From Meandrina meandrites (lineage: Eukaryota > Cnidaria > Anthozoa > Scleractinia > Meandrinidae), in contig OY855903.1 of the NCBI GenBank assembly GCA_963693305.1, positions 53,775,650-53,839,649 of the forward strand: 64,000 bases of DNA, in the 5' to 3' direction. Positions within the stretch are counted from its first letter, which is position 1. Each line of letters starts with the position of its first letter. Of this stretch, positions 1-13,100 are shown in pieces. A program made the position numbers and the translations under genes. The notes beneath the pieces were generated by a model that was given only the letters and a program-made list of their open reading frames with translations, was not told where the DNA came from and did not search any database.

Positions 1-133
1 AACTGAATTGCTTTCAACTGACTCTTTGAACGAACAAATCTCTCAAGTCTTTCAAATTCATTCCATTTGTCGCCGCTTTAAAGATGTCATCAACGAGGAT
101 AAGTCAATACCTTGTCTCGAGTTCAGGCTTTCT

Positions 134-139
134 TTTATT
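134..139 (-). promoter_or_regulatory. poly(A) signal of the GABA-B receptor-like gene
   Basis: The minus strand reads AATAAA about 50 bases past the receptor stop codon. This is the canonical hexamer at a plausible distance. The 3' end itself cannot be seen, so a longer 3' UTR running off the window is possible. Confidence 0.5.
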
Positions 140-188
140 CAGTCTTCTTTCAAACTATATCTATTTTACGTCTGAAAACGTTCTTGGC

Positions 189-446
189 TCAGTCTTCCAA
201 AGCTTTCGGTGACAGTTCTTGAAAAGTAGTAGGTGGCGGCGGCGAAGGAATCGGCGAGAGGCCGGCTTCTCCATTTTGATGGACACACAGTGTGTTTGTC
301 GAGGATGCATCCACAAATCTCTCCCCTCCCATCTCGGTCCCGTAGTACGTGCTAGTTATGTCAATAGAGGGCCGGGCTCTGGTGTGGTTAAATGTCGTTT
401 CTCCGGTCTCGTCATCCAAGGAATTCATCTTCACGCGATGTATCAG
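189..446 (-). CDS. receptor exon 15: cytoplasmic tail and stop
   Basis: Residues 721-805 and a TGA stop. The tail is Ser/Thr-rich and ends with PSPPPPTTF and ALED. Acceptor CTATCAG, in frame with exon 14. No heptad repeat or ER-retention RSRR-type motif is visible, unlike vertebrate GABA-B1. Confidence 0.85.
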   Translation of the reverse strand: MIHRVKMNSLDDETGETTFNHTRARPSIDITSTYYGTEMGGERFVDASSTNTLCVHQNGEAGLSPIPSPPPPTTFQELSPKALED

Positions 447-1075
447 CTGATAGACATAAACAATTCAAACACATTAATTACGGGCCGGTTCTTACCGCAA
501 TGCATAAAAACGTAATTGAATATTGATTAACGGTCACTGGATTTAACTCTTTCCCAGGGCTCCCCGTCTCGTTCGCCTCCTGGAGGCCTATGAAGAGTGT
601 GGACACTTGGAACAACATTAAATTTCTCAGAAACTCAGTTCCCGTTTTCTACAACGACTACGTCCATTGCTGAACACCATTCTTAGTTGACGCTCATATT
701 AACAATGAAGTGTTTTTTGGCATCTTCAAGCTGCCATTTGGTCGATTTTCCTGCAAACGCGTTCAAACTTGGCAATAATATGTTGGTGATATTCATTGAA
801 AATTTCAGATTTTATAAAAACGAAAAATGACTGTACCAAATCAAAGTTCCAAAACGTCTTTACGCGCATTTGATCACTACTGACATGAAAATTTCCGCAA
901 TTAATAACAACATAAACTGAGAGACAGCGATGGAATGCCACTAAATTGTTAAATGAATAGAACTGAACATTTTGAACAGACTAATAATATTTTGAGCGCT
1001 AACAGAATTACTTTGACGTTTGAAAGCTTTGAGAAAAGGTCTCCCCAAATGCGGCCTTGAAAAAAAATATTTGAA

Positions 1076-1106
<31 letters not shown>

Positions 1107-4100
1107 TCAAAAATATGCCCGGATATTTTTCCTTGGACATTATTTGTTCCTCGAAGCTCACAGTTTTCCTCGAGCTTCGCTTCTGTTCGCTTCTCGGAAC
1201 AGATAATGTCCGCGGACAAATATCCGTATATATTTTTGCGCCAGATGGAGGCTATTGTTTACATATTCTTTACCTTCGGGAAGAAGATTAGTGATACGGT
1301 GACTGTAGCGGGAAATATTATACACACACTGAGCGCAGCGTAGAGCTGCTCGTACTGCTCATTGTTCAGAATCAGCGCCAAGAATGCACCGATCGTGGAC
1401 AGCACAACCACGTTGTACACACAGATGCCGATGACACGTGAATCATTGAGATGTGCGTACACGACATTTCTTGTCTCATATGCGAGAAATAAACCATAGA
1501 GCAACAGGATTCCCTTGTAGACGTAAATCAGAGCCAGCCATATCGTTAGATCATCGGATGTGCATGTATTCAATGTAGGTATGGTGATTACGTACGGTTC
1601 GTCTGAATTTTCCTGTAAAAAAAAATAAACAAAACAAAAACTAACCGGTTAATAAAAGCAACAGTTTAATATTTTGATTCCTTACGCTTTTCCCTGGCAG
1701 AGGTTACTTTGTTTCACATCCGCGACTAATAAACTACCTGAACTCTTTTTGGTACATCCCCGAAATATGTTTAATGTCTTGTTAGTGTGAATAAAATCTA
1801 AAATGGACGAAGGAAAAAATGGCAATGTAGTTTGTTAATATCGGAGCTCCAGCGCGCGAAGCGCGCCAGTGGAGCACCATGGGTAAGAAATTTTGGTCAA
1901 ACCATCAAGCTGAGAAAATTTGGTAGTCACGTGACCTACAAGAGTTGGAGCGAGCCAATTGACAGATGTCAAAACAAGGTATCCACTGACCAGCATTACA
2001 TGACCATATCGCGGGCTCAGGTGCAGAGCTCATCGAGATCACCTGTTTTGTTAAGTTCACCGCTGACCACGTAATGGTTTTCCAGTTGATCGCGGGCGCA
2101 AGTCCAAATTTTTAACTTAACCCGAAAATTTTATCATCGCGTAACCTAAGACTTGGTCCAGTTCGTAACTATGTTATGAGCATTACAATGGGGGTCACCG
2201 CGATCGTTTTTGTGCAACCTGGATGGCTATTATAGTAAATATATGGTCCACGAGGTTTATGTTAGGAACCCCAGTAATCCGAAAAGGGAACTATCACTTC
2301 AAAAAAAAAATCATTTCTTGCACTAAAATATCGAAGCAGTTTAACAAAATAGACTCAAATCCTACATAACGAACAATTTTAATTGAACTGGAATTAAGAT
2401 TATGAAAGAAATTAAGGAAATTGCAGCGTGTGCACCTAAATACGTGCTTTTTAAAGCATTCAAATGAAAATATCTCAAATGTCACCGGGCTCGTTTAGAA
2501 GAAAATGGCCATTTATTTCCCTGTCGAGCCGCGAAAAATTATGCGCAGCAAGGATGCGCAATGCAATGCCTTGGAATCACCTTAAATAAAGGGTAAAGTA
2601 AATAACCGAGTAGCTCCGCTTTAAGGCTTGGCTAAATCCATTTAATATACATACCGGGGAATGAGACAACAAACTCCTAGCTTGCCTTGCGAGTTTTTGC
2701 TATTTTTCTAACCTTTTGAGTAAAATTGAACTGTGTCCATTTGAGCGGATCCTCAAATTCCCACGCAGTCAACAAAGCCACGTCAATCAAAACAATGCCA
2801 CCCACCATTGCGAGCATCCACCAATCAGACATTGGGCCCAGCTGTTGAATGACAAACAAGTCACGTGTTAGCACGTGCAAGTCAATGAGTTGCCTAGGAA
2901 ACCAATGGTGCTACGTCACAGATGGTGTGCCTTGCACCATGCAGCCATGGCCCTCACTGGTACACACAAAGGGTCAAAGAGGCAACTCACTGATTAGTGA
3001 TTAATGATTAATGTTTAGCATGTTGAGAAAAACTGCTTGAAAAATCTGGCGAGAGAGTTCAGTTGGCTCTGGACCCTTGGTTTTGAAAGGTTCGTTTTTA
3101 AATATAAAAAGATATGACCCTACAGTCCGTACGTACGCTGGTTTTCAATCAGAAAACGCGATCCATCTTTTAAGTTAAATAGCTGTAATGAATGTAGAAA
3201 ATTCTGCACTACAGTACTCACGCGGACTTTAAGACGCTTGTTGGTGCAAATCTTGTAAATTCGCCATGTTTTGATGAACATCCCTCCAAAAGCCAAGGAA
3301 AATCCTATGTTTAGAATCCATGCCCGGGCCTAACATGTGAATGCAACAAGTTTTAGAATAATCCAAACCTCAATGAAAGAAACTTACAGCAACTACAAGA
3401 TTACTTCAGTAGCTGCAATGTCGCTCCTTTTTGTTTTTTAAAGTTTTGTTAGGTTTTCTTAGCACTTCCCTTATACCCATGTGAAATATGTAACAAGGAC
3501 AGAATTTGAAGACAGATGCCATCGTTTAAGCCCGGAATCACTTTGAATCTGCCCGTCAACCTTCCACCTGATGAACGAAAGATAAAAGATAGCTTGAACT
3601 TACCTTGCAGACAGGTGGCATAGCCGTTGCGGGCACGTCAAAATCACGTAAGCCAAATAAAAATACTGTACTGAGACACATGACACAACCAGTCACCATG
3701 ACGTCATTAAACAGAGGCGCGGAAAGCCGGATAAACCTGTTAAATGCACCGAAAAACGCGTGTTAGATTTTACACTCTGCAAAGAAAATTGCGCGCATCG
3801 TGAAACAAAGAAGACATTTGCACGCAGGCTAGTCTTCCCGGCCTAACCAATCGATGAAAATCGATGATCGGAAATCAATCAATCAATCGATATCAATCGA
3901 TGATGGTTAGTTAATTGATATCGATTGGCATCGGCCAATCGATGACCAATCGATAGTCACAAATAAAATTTCCTTAATTGGCATCGATTGTCATCGATTG
4001 TTATCGATATCACGCGGCGTACATAGGCATCCCCATGACAAGTCTCCAGGAAATCCGGAAATAGATTTTCGCAATCCTAAAACGACTGATCGCGCGTGAA

Positions 4101-7100
4101 CTAGCACAATGTCTGAAGAAGCGGATAAACCCAAAGACGCGACACTTGTTGTTAAGTGCTTGGTCAAAGGCTACCATGCACGCGACTTCACCATTGAAGT
4201 CGGTGAGGAATAGACCCGGCAATGAACATACTACAGAAAATATCAGTGGATTCGTTTTTCGCTATCCCGTTTATTACTTCGATGCGAGGAAAGATCGACT
4301 GTGGTATTTGCTCCTTCACTTGGTTTTCCTTTTAGAGATCATAGGAATCTACCTAGGCCAAGCGACCTATCTCCAAGCTATTTTCCTGTTGTGCTTGTTC
4401 AAGTATATATTTCGTTGGCTTGTTTAGCTTACGTCATCTCGTGCCTGCACCACAGTTAGTCGATTAACTATGGCTGCACATAACAGAACTTTTACTGTTG
4501 TATTTTACAAGTAACCTATACGCTAGTGTAAACCTTGCCCCTTTTCTTAATAACGTTGTTTTTGCTGCATAACAGACATAATAGTATATCACGGAAATGA
4601 ATAAATGAGGTATTGATTGCTTTTAAGAGCCACTGAGTTGATGTAAAAACACCAATATTGAATCAAACCAAATAAAAAACGATCGATGAAAATCAATGGT
4701 AATCGATGATAATCGATGAAAATCGATGAAATTAAAAGTCACAAAATTTTCCGTCATCTATTGGTCATCGATTTCCAATATCAATCGATTAATTGGCATC
4801 GATTGTAATCGATTGATATCGATTATCATCGATTATCGGTTTCATCGATTGGTTAGGCCGGGAGTCTTTCATAAATAATAAATTCTAAGCAACAGCATGT
4901 CCAATACTGCTCCCTGAAACTAAGCAGAAAAGTGAAACAATTCTAAACTGACTATACTGCTTACGTTCTGTAGCGGGTGGCGAAGGGTGCAATCTGGACC
5001 TTTAAATTCCAATCATGTCTCTCCTGCGCCCAACTTTGCTTATATTTTAATAAAAAAATTGTGGGCTTCAAACCGTGAAAACCATAGACTTCGGGCTAAA
5101 CAGCAAAGATTTCAGAGCTCTATAGACCACGCTAGGCCGTAAATTTTTGCTATCCTTTCTGTGGCTTACTGAGCCTATATTTCAATGAAGCCGTAGCTTG
5201 GTACACAAGAGGGGGATGCATGGAAGGACGTGTGAATTCCACAATAGGTAGGCATTACTGTAGCTAACTCACTTGTACTTTCGGTAGTATCGATTGAACA
5301 CAAGAAACACGATCCCCAACACAATGCCAATGGACGCGGCGGTTGAGAATACGACGAACAGTTCCGGGGCAATGATTCTCGGCTCATGTTTCACTTGCGA
5401 GCGGTCCCGCGGCACACGGCCATCTAGAACAACATAACAAGCAGTCAGAATATAGTTTTCGTCCATGCTCCTCACAGTACGACAAGTCTGCGGAGCAATG
5501 GAAAAACACAGGATGGAACGATGCCCGACACTAAATATTCGATACCGCGATGCGATAACCGATGCGTCCATAGCAGGGTTACCCAGAGCATATAATTTGC
5601 CGGTACCCATTTATACACCTGGGTGGAGGGAGGCACTATGAGTGTAAAGTGTCTTGCCCAAGAACACAACACAATGATCCACGTTGTGCTCCGCACAGTA
5701 CGACAAAACTGCGGAGCAATGGAAAAACCAAGGATGAAGCGATACCCGACACCAAATATTCGATATGGCGATGCGATAGCGATGCGTTCGTAGCAGGGTT
5801 ACCCATTTATACATCTGGCCCCAGTTGTTCAAAGGATGGATAACTCTATCCACCGGATAATTCACTATCCAATGGATAGCGTAGTTTGTTTTGTCAACAC
5901 TTATCCACTGGATAGTGAATTATCTGGTGGATGGCGTTATCCAAAGTTGAACAACCGGGCCCTGGGTGGAGAGAGGCACTGTAACAGTAAATTGTCTCGC
6001 CCAAGAACACAACACAATGATACACGTATACACATTTAAGTGAGCAATATTTTTTGCTTTCGACGTCCTTCTTAAGCGTATCTTTCCCTTTTAGTGTAAA
6101 CAAGTTTGTTGTTGCGTGAATATGTATATTTTAAAAGCTCACGGCTTTGTTCATACACACCCCAACTGATTTTGTTTGAGTCCTAGACTGTTTACAGTCC
6201 CCCTTTTTTCCGTGAATTCGTAGGAGGTACGGTCTATCGTCGAGTTCCGAGGGGCCGTAGATTGCGCCATCTTGGTTTCTTAATGCGAGCGAAAACTGGG
6301 GAGAGTACAAAATGCCCGTAGGTAGGGGTCTGGGGTTGCTGGGGGCGGTTAATAATAATAAGCTATTAACCCCCAGCACGTCTACCAACGGGAATTTTGT
6401 ACTCTGCCCAGTTTTCGCTCGCATAAAGAAACCAAGATGGCGGCCCCTCGTGCTCAACGATCTATCTCTTCCATTTCACGGAAAAATAAGGAACGGTGAA
6501 CAGTTATATTGAGTCCCAGTTTAGCTTCAGAACTAGCTAGGCTGATATAAATAGTAGCAGCTTTTCTGTACCTTTCCATAAAGTGTCCTTGGTGGCGTTA
6601 TACAAAACAAACTTATTTTCTTTTGTATAATGTTGACCAATTTGTATCAGCCTTGAGCTATTTCCAATACCTGCGACAAGTCACAAAATGAATAAGCAAT
6701 TAGCGTAGAGTTATTTTTCAGATTGTCAACTTGTAACATTGATACGTTGAGGTGATTGTGCTATTGTGATTAAATGGCTGATGTGGGAGTGTTTTCAACG
6801 GAGTTAGACTAAACACAACGCCATGCTTGGATGTCAAAACTCATTCTGTAATTTTACTCTCTGGTCCCGTGACCTAATAAACTCATGAATAATTAACGAC
6901 ATTACATCCCTCCTCTTCTTCGAATAACAAAAATACAAAATATCATGAGTAACAGCTCTCTAACTGTCTTCAATAGATAAACATTCTTAGGTAACAAAAA
7001 CAACAATGTTCAACGATTAAATTCGATAATCACTGTTCAAAAATCAAGTTAAATAATCAATGTTCATCTGAGAGCTCTTTCTTTGAAGAGAACAGTTTCC

Positions 7101-10100
7101 AAATGTCAACTTTCTTAAAAATAAACAAAAGTATCAGACAAGTTTCTTGCTCCACCCTATTTGACATAAATGACTTGTACATAGTCTGAGAATCTGACAG
7201 GAGGTTTGATCTGCCTCGTGGGTCGTCTCAGCGGAATGTCTTCCTTGGTTTCTGGAGGGTTTTGCTCCATTCCAAATGTCTTTTCTTCATCTTTCTTTTC
7301 ACGATTCTCTTGGCTCTCTGCAATATTCTTGGGAATAACTTTAAATTGAGAAGAATTTCTTGTGACAGTCTGTGAGCCATTACTTGCTGTGACCATTGAA
7401 CCTTTCTTCTCCTCCACGACAAAAGGCTTTGGATTGTAGGGAGTGGTGAGCTTGTTTTTCTTGGGTTGTCTCATGAGTACAACTTCTCCCGGCTTGATCT
7501 CTCTTTCTTGAGCATGTGCCTTGAGATCAGCATAGATTTTCATTTTCTGCTTCTGCATAGCGTCTCTCTGGGCGATGCTGGCTGATGGACCTTGAGGCAT
7601 ACTTGGCTGTTGCTGTTTGAGTGGTAGCTCTGGAATTGTGGTCTTGAGCTTTCTGTTGTTTAAAGCTTCACTTGGTGACACACTAGTGGTGGAGTGGGGC
7701 GTTGCACGATATTGACGTAAGAACTTGTACAACTCTTGCTTCCAATTTTTGCCCTCTAGGTGAGCAATTCTGATGGATTTTTCGAGGGTCTGTACCAAGC
7801 GTTCTGCCTCTCCATTTGCTTTTGGCCAATATGGTGTGATCCTTCGATGCTTAAATCCTAGGTAGTCAGCAAAGTTTTGAAATTCATGACCATTAAATGG
7901 TGGGCCATTGTCACTTTTTAGGACATCAGGTATTCCTTGTCTTGCAAATATTGCATCTAATTTGGGGATCACAGCTCTGGCTGATGTCGAGGTCAGGATT
8001 TCTACTTCCGGAAAACGGCTTAATTCATCTGTTACCACCATAATGTAATCACCAGAAGGGAACGGTCCCGCAAAGTCTACTGCAACTTCCTTCCAAGGTG
8101 CACTAGGAAGTGGGGTCATTCGAAGAGGTTCTAGCGGTGGTGATTTGGTTGATGCAGCCTGACAGGAAAAACAGTTTTTGACCTTCTCTTCTGCTAGCTT
8201 GTCGATTCCTGGAAACCATACTTTGTCTCTGATCAGCTGCTTTGTCTTCACAATTCCCTGGTGACCTCCATGTGCCAAGTCTACTGCTTTACTTCGGAGA
8301 GTAGATGGTATGACAATTCTGTTTCTTCTCAGCACTAGTCCATTGAACACTGATAGTTCATCTTTGATTTTCTTGTAGTGTTGGACTTCTTGGGTACTCC
8401 ACTGGTCAGTTTCTACAGCTTTGATGACAGCTTGCATCTCTGCATCATGTTTGGTTTCTTGTTTGATTTCTTCAAGTGTCATTGCTTTTGGTATAGCATT
8501 AGAGCATACATAGTTGACATAATCTTCAGCGAGATTTTGCTCTTCTGATACTGTGGAACTGGGATGCCGGCTCATGAAATCGGCAGGGTTTTCTGCATCT
8601 CTTCCAGGTCGACAGATTAGCTGACAATCATAGGGCATGAGTCGAAGTTTCCACCTTTCAATTCGCGGTGAAGTTTGCTTGTGGTTCTTGAAGATGCCAG
8701 TGAGGGGCTTGTGATCAGTGATGACAGAGAACTGGGCACCATAAACGTACAGATGAAAGTGTTCCACTCCCCATAGACCACTAGAGCTGAAAATGTGACC
8801 ATAGAACTTGATTTCAGTCTTGGAGAACTCGCACTTGTCTTTGTTCAGGCGAAGGTTGTTTTCTTTGAGCCTCTGAAGAACACCACGGAGGTTCTTGTCA
8901 TGCTCTTCTTGACCTTTCCCGAATACTATGATGTCATCTGAAATGTTTTTACATTCAGGTAGGCCAGTGAGGATCTCTCTTATTGCTTCTTGGAAGATTT
9001 CTGATGCTGCATTAATTCCAAATGGCAGACGCTTGTATCTCCTTAGACCGACATGTGTACTGAAGGTTGTGACATAACGGCTTTCTGGAGCTAACACAAG
9101 CTTGTGGTATCCTGAGGACAGATCTAATGTACTGAAATGGGTCGCGCCATTCAAATCTGCGATGAGGTCATCGATTGTTGGCATAAGGTGTTTTTCCCTC
9201 TTGATTGCTTTGTTTGCCTCACGCATGTCAACACAGATTCTAACTTCTCCAGATTTCTTGGGTACAACAACGATAGGGCTAATCCAGGGAGTAGGTCCCT
9301 CAACTGTTTCAATGATGTCTAATTTCTCAAGCCTCTTGAGCTCTTTCTCCACATCTTCTCTAACATGAAAAGGAATTCGTCTATGGGGCTGTTCTCGGGG
9401 TGTCACATCGGGGTCGATATGCAACTTCACTTCTTTGTTTGGTACTTTTCCTATGCCTCCGAACAAAGATATAAACTCTTCTTTCAGGAACTCTGGATTG
9501 TTCGTATCCCTGTCAGTGGTAGTGGCAGTGTTAACAGACACTGTTATCAAACCAAGCTTCTGTGCGGTGTGGTAGCTGAGAAGATTTCCGTTTCTTCCTT
9601 TTACAACAAGTAATGGGGCAGAAATGCTTGCATTACTGGATTTCACAGTTGCAGTGAAAGTTCCTAACAGAGGAAGAGGAGTTTCACATCCATAGGAGTA
9701 AATCTTGGTGTGAGTACGCTTCAGGTTTTCGTTACCAGAACTATCGATCCTTTGAAAAGTCATTTCATCTAGAAGATTAACAGATGCACCCGAGTCGATC
9801 AACATCTCCACTTCTTTTCCATTTATTTGCAGTTGACACATTGGTGGCTTCTTGTTTTCTTGATAGTTGATCGTGTAAACATACTCGCATTCTTCATCAG
9901 ACATTTGACTAGTATTCACGGGGGCCACAGTTCGAAGTTTTGATCTGCAAACATGAGCAAAATGACCAATTTTTCCACAAGCCTCACAGGTTTTTCCTCG
10001 CGCTGGACACGGGTTTTTGTGAGGAGCATATCCACCACAATTGCCACATTTTCTTGGAGATTTGTCTTGCTTTCCTCCAAAACGACGATTGCGTGACTGC

Positions 10101-13100
10101 GAGCGTTTGCGTCGTGACTGAAAGGAATCCTCGGCTCGGTGGCGGGAGCGGCTTTGTCGATCGTTTTCGTTTGAATTGATGTTGTTGACGTCGCCTTCGG
10201 TTTTTTCCACGTCCTTTGCTTGTTTATCGCTCAGTTCCAACGCTCTTCCATGTTTCAACAGGGCTTCTAGCGAAAAAGTTTCACGTAGCGCTCGGCGTCG
10301 TAGAGAACTTGAAGTGCAAGTTAATACAATGTGCTCTTTGATTTCTTTGTCAACATCGGTGAATTCGCATGTTTTCGCGAGTTGACGAAGTCGGGTGTGA
10401 TAACCATCCAGCGATTCCCCTTCTTTTTGCTTTGTCTGTCGAAAGTTGTACACTTCGTAGGTGGTGTTGACCTGTGGATTGAAGTATTCGTTCAGTTTCG
10501 CGACCGCTGTGTCATAATCGCTTTCTCCTCCGGTTTCAGGTAAGGTGTCGAATATTTCGTCTACGTCTGGACTAGCATAATGAAGTAACAGGGCTCGTTT
10601 TCGTTTCGGTATTGTGATGTTCATTCCAGTGAACAGTCGCTCTAATCTAGCAAGCCATTTTTTCCAACGGGGACCCGCATTGCCGTCGGCATGGACGTCA
10701 AACGATGGAAAATTTGGTAGTGAAACCGCCATGAGGTTGAACGGAGTCAAACGCGTCGCAAATCAGCACGTGCTTCCACGAAAACTTTGTACAGGGAATT
10801 CTTCGATGAAAACCAGGGTTGTTGTAGATATTAGAGCGATGTCGCCAGATGTGCTATTGTGATTAAATGGCTGATGTGGGAGTGTTTTCAACGGAGTTAG
10901 ACTAAACACAACGCCATGCTTGGATGTCAAAACTCATTCTGTAATTTTACTCTCTGGTCCCGTGACCTAATAAACTCATGAATAATTAACGACATTACAG
11001 TGATCGAGCTCAGATTGGTTACAGCACGTCAGTTACTCGAGGAAACACGAGACAACAATCACATATCTGCACCACATTTAGGCTCAGCCAGCATATTCTT
11101 TACAGTAAATGCAAAGCAACCGCATAAATACTTTCAGCCATTAGTCACTTAAACTTGTTCTACTTAAATACGCTTATAAAAATAGTACCCAGTGGGTACA
11201 TGAGTCTAATGCGTCATGGATTGTTAGTGCGGTTGAAATATGTATGAGGTGTAGCAGAGGTTTGGTAGTAAGAGTGGTTCAGAAGAAGTCGATAATATTT
11301 GTTCTCTTAAGTATATATATTTATTCATGTTAAAAGATTAGTGCGCTGTAGACCATAGCAAGATCGTACAGATTTAAGAGGGGAGTGGGGGGGGGGGGGG
11401 GGGGGGGGGAGGGGGGAATCCTGAAAAATTTTGCAGGCGTGAAAAACATTTTCTGCAGGAACATGACACCGGAAAAAATGTTTTCACAGACAACGATACA
11501 GAAAAAAAATTGTTTGTCTTGAAAAAATTTTCATCCCCCTGCTTCCAAAAAAATAATGGTCCGTCCTATAGATAGACAAGATACAGCCGCTTATTTAGTA
11601 GTCTAAATATCCTAAATCACATCAAAATAAGCCAAGATATATATTTTTTCAATTCCTTTTGCAATTTATGCAATATTGCTCAACAACGATTTCAATTACC
11701 TTTAACGTTTCGACACAGGGGAGCAAAGAAAACATTGCGTGCAGAATGTAATTTAATTAAGCGAAATACTTTCACGTCTATTAAACACTACAAGCAGTTG
11801 AATGAAAGAGTTTCGTTTTCATGACTGAGAACAGCTTCCAAATAGTCAATTCATGGAAATAACAATGAGATCGGAATTCAATAACTATTAAAGCGAGTTT
11901 TCATTCTGTCTTAACTACTTTTTGGCAAGTTTCAATATTTATGCAAATTTCGCGCGAAATGTAATTTGATTACACTGTCTTGTTTTCAAGCTCTAGATTA
12001 AATCTTGAATGGTGAAAAAAAAAAAACCACTCTTTTTAATGAAAGTTGCATTCTGTGAATGAAATCCTGCTTCAGTTGAATTGAACAATCAATTGCTGAC
12101 TACACTTTTATTTAATTTTCCATTTTTTTTCAAAGTTATTTTTTTGGTTTATGAACACAAATGTCACTTCCGGATTTTTTTCATCAAAAGATGTCGATTT
12201 TACGTTGCGTTTCCCACGGATTATAAAAAAAAACATGCACCTGGAAGGAGAACATTTTCAGTGGCTTCACACTTGAAAACGAGGATTCATATTATTTTGC
12301 ATTGTAAAACATTTATTCCAATTACATACATGACAATTTCTTTTACAAGTGCGTGTCGTGCTCGAGCTCCGTCAGTCGACCGTTGCTTCGTTAACAACAT
12401 CCTTGCTTCCTGATTGGATTACGATCACCGCACCAAGCCCGTAATGATACGGGCTATTGTTTAAGCACAATTACACCGGACGATTATCGATCCCGAACAA
12501 TTCCCTTGGGATTGCTAACAGCTTTTTTTCCACTACATAGAGTCTAAAGCGCATGCACATTAGACTCAAAAATCATGGGATGAAGCAAAATTATTCCGAA
12601 TAGAAATTTTCTAAACCTGGATACCTTGGAATTGTTTCACTACTATTATTCCTTCTCTTTCCTCGTCGGAAGTGAATGAAATCGGACCCTGAAAACAAAA
12701 CACAAAAATAGTACCCAGTGGGTACATGAGTCTAATGCGTCATGGATTGTTAGTGCGGTTGAAATATGTTGAAGTAGTTTCGGTATTTACGGCATAGAGC
12801 AAGAGGTGTAGCAGAGGTTTGGTAGTAAGAGTGGTTCAGAAGAAGTCGAAAATATTTGTTCTCTTAAGTATATATATTTATATATATTTATTCATGTTAA
12901 AAGATTAGTGCGTTGTAGACCATAGGAAGATCGTACAGATTTAGAAGGGGGGGGGGGGGGGGGGGGGGGGGAAATCCTGAAAAATTTGTTTGCAAAAGCA
13001 AAAAAGCCCAACTAAATTTTTTGCAGGCATGAAAAAAATTGTCTGCAGGAAGATGACACCGGAAAAAATGTTTTCACAGACATCGATACAGAAAAAAAAT

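Larger units (their letters stand above)
6757..10999 (-). mobile_element. complete Ty3/Gypsy LTR retrotransposon, 4243 bp
   Basis: Bounded by 150-bp LTRs (6757-6906 and 10850-10999) that I read as identical base for base, starting TG and ending CA. A 5-bp target duplication GTGAT flanks it (6752-6756 and 11000-11004). One fused gag-pol frame reads on the minus strand, the same sense as the host gene, inside intron 8. A polypurine tract adjoins the 3' LTR and a candidate primer site the 5' LTR. Identical LTRs imply very recent insertion. There is no env frame. The element is internally deleted in the RT-RNase H region. Confidence 0.95.

Noticed and set aside
5269..5610. Minus ORF extending upstream of receptor exon 10
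   Set aside because: Only the part from 5423 down is receptor-like; upstream is intron and repeat, and an acceptor (TTCTAG) marks the true border.
7228..10543. Several ORFs on both strands inside the Gypsy gag-pol region
   Set aside because: They are shadows of the gag-pol frame.
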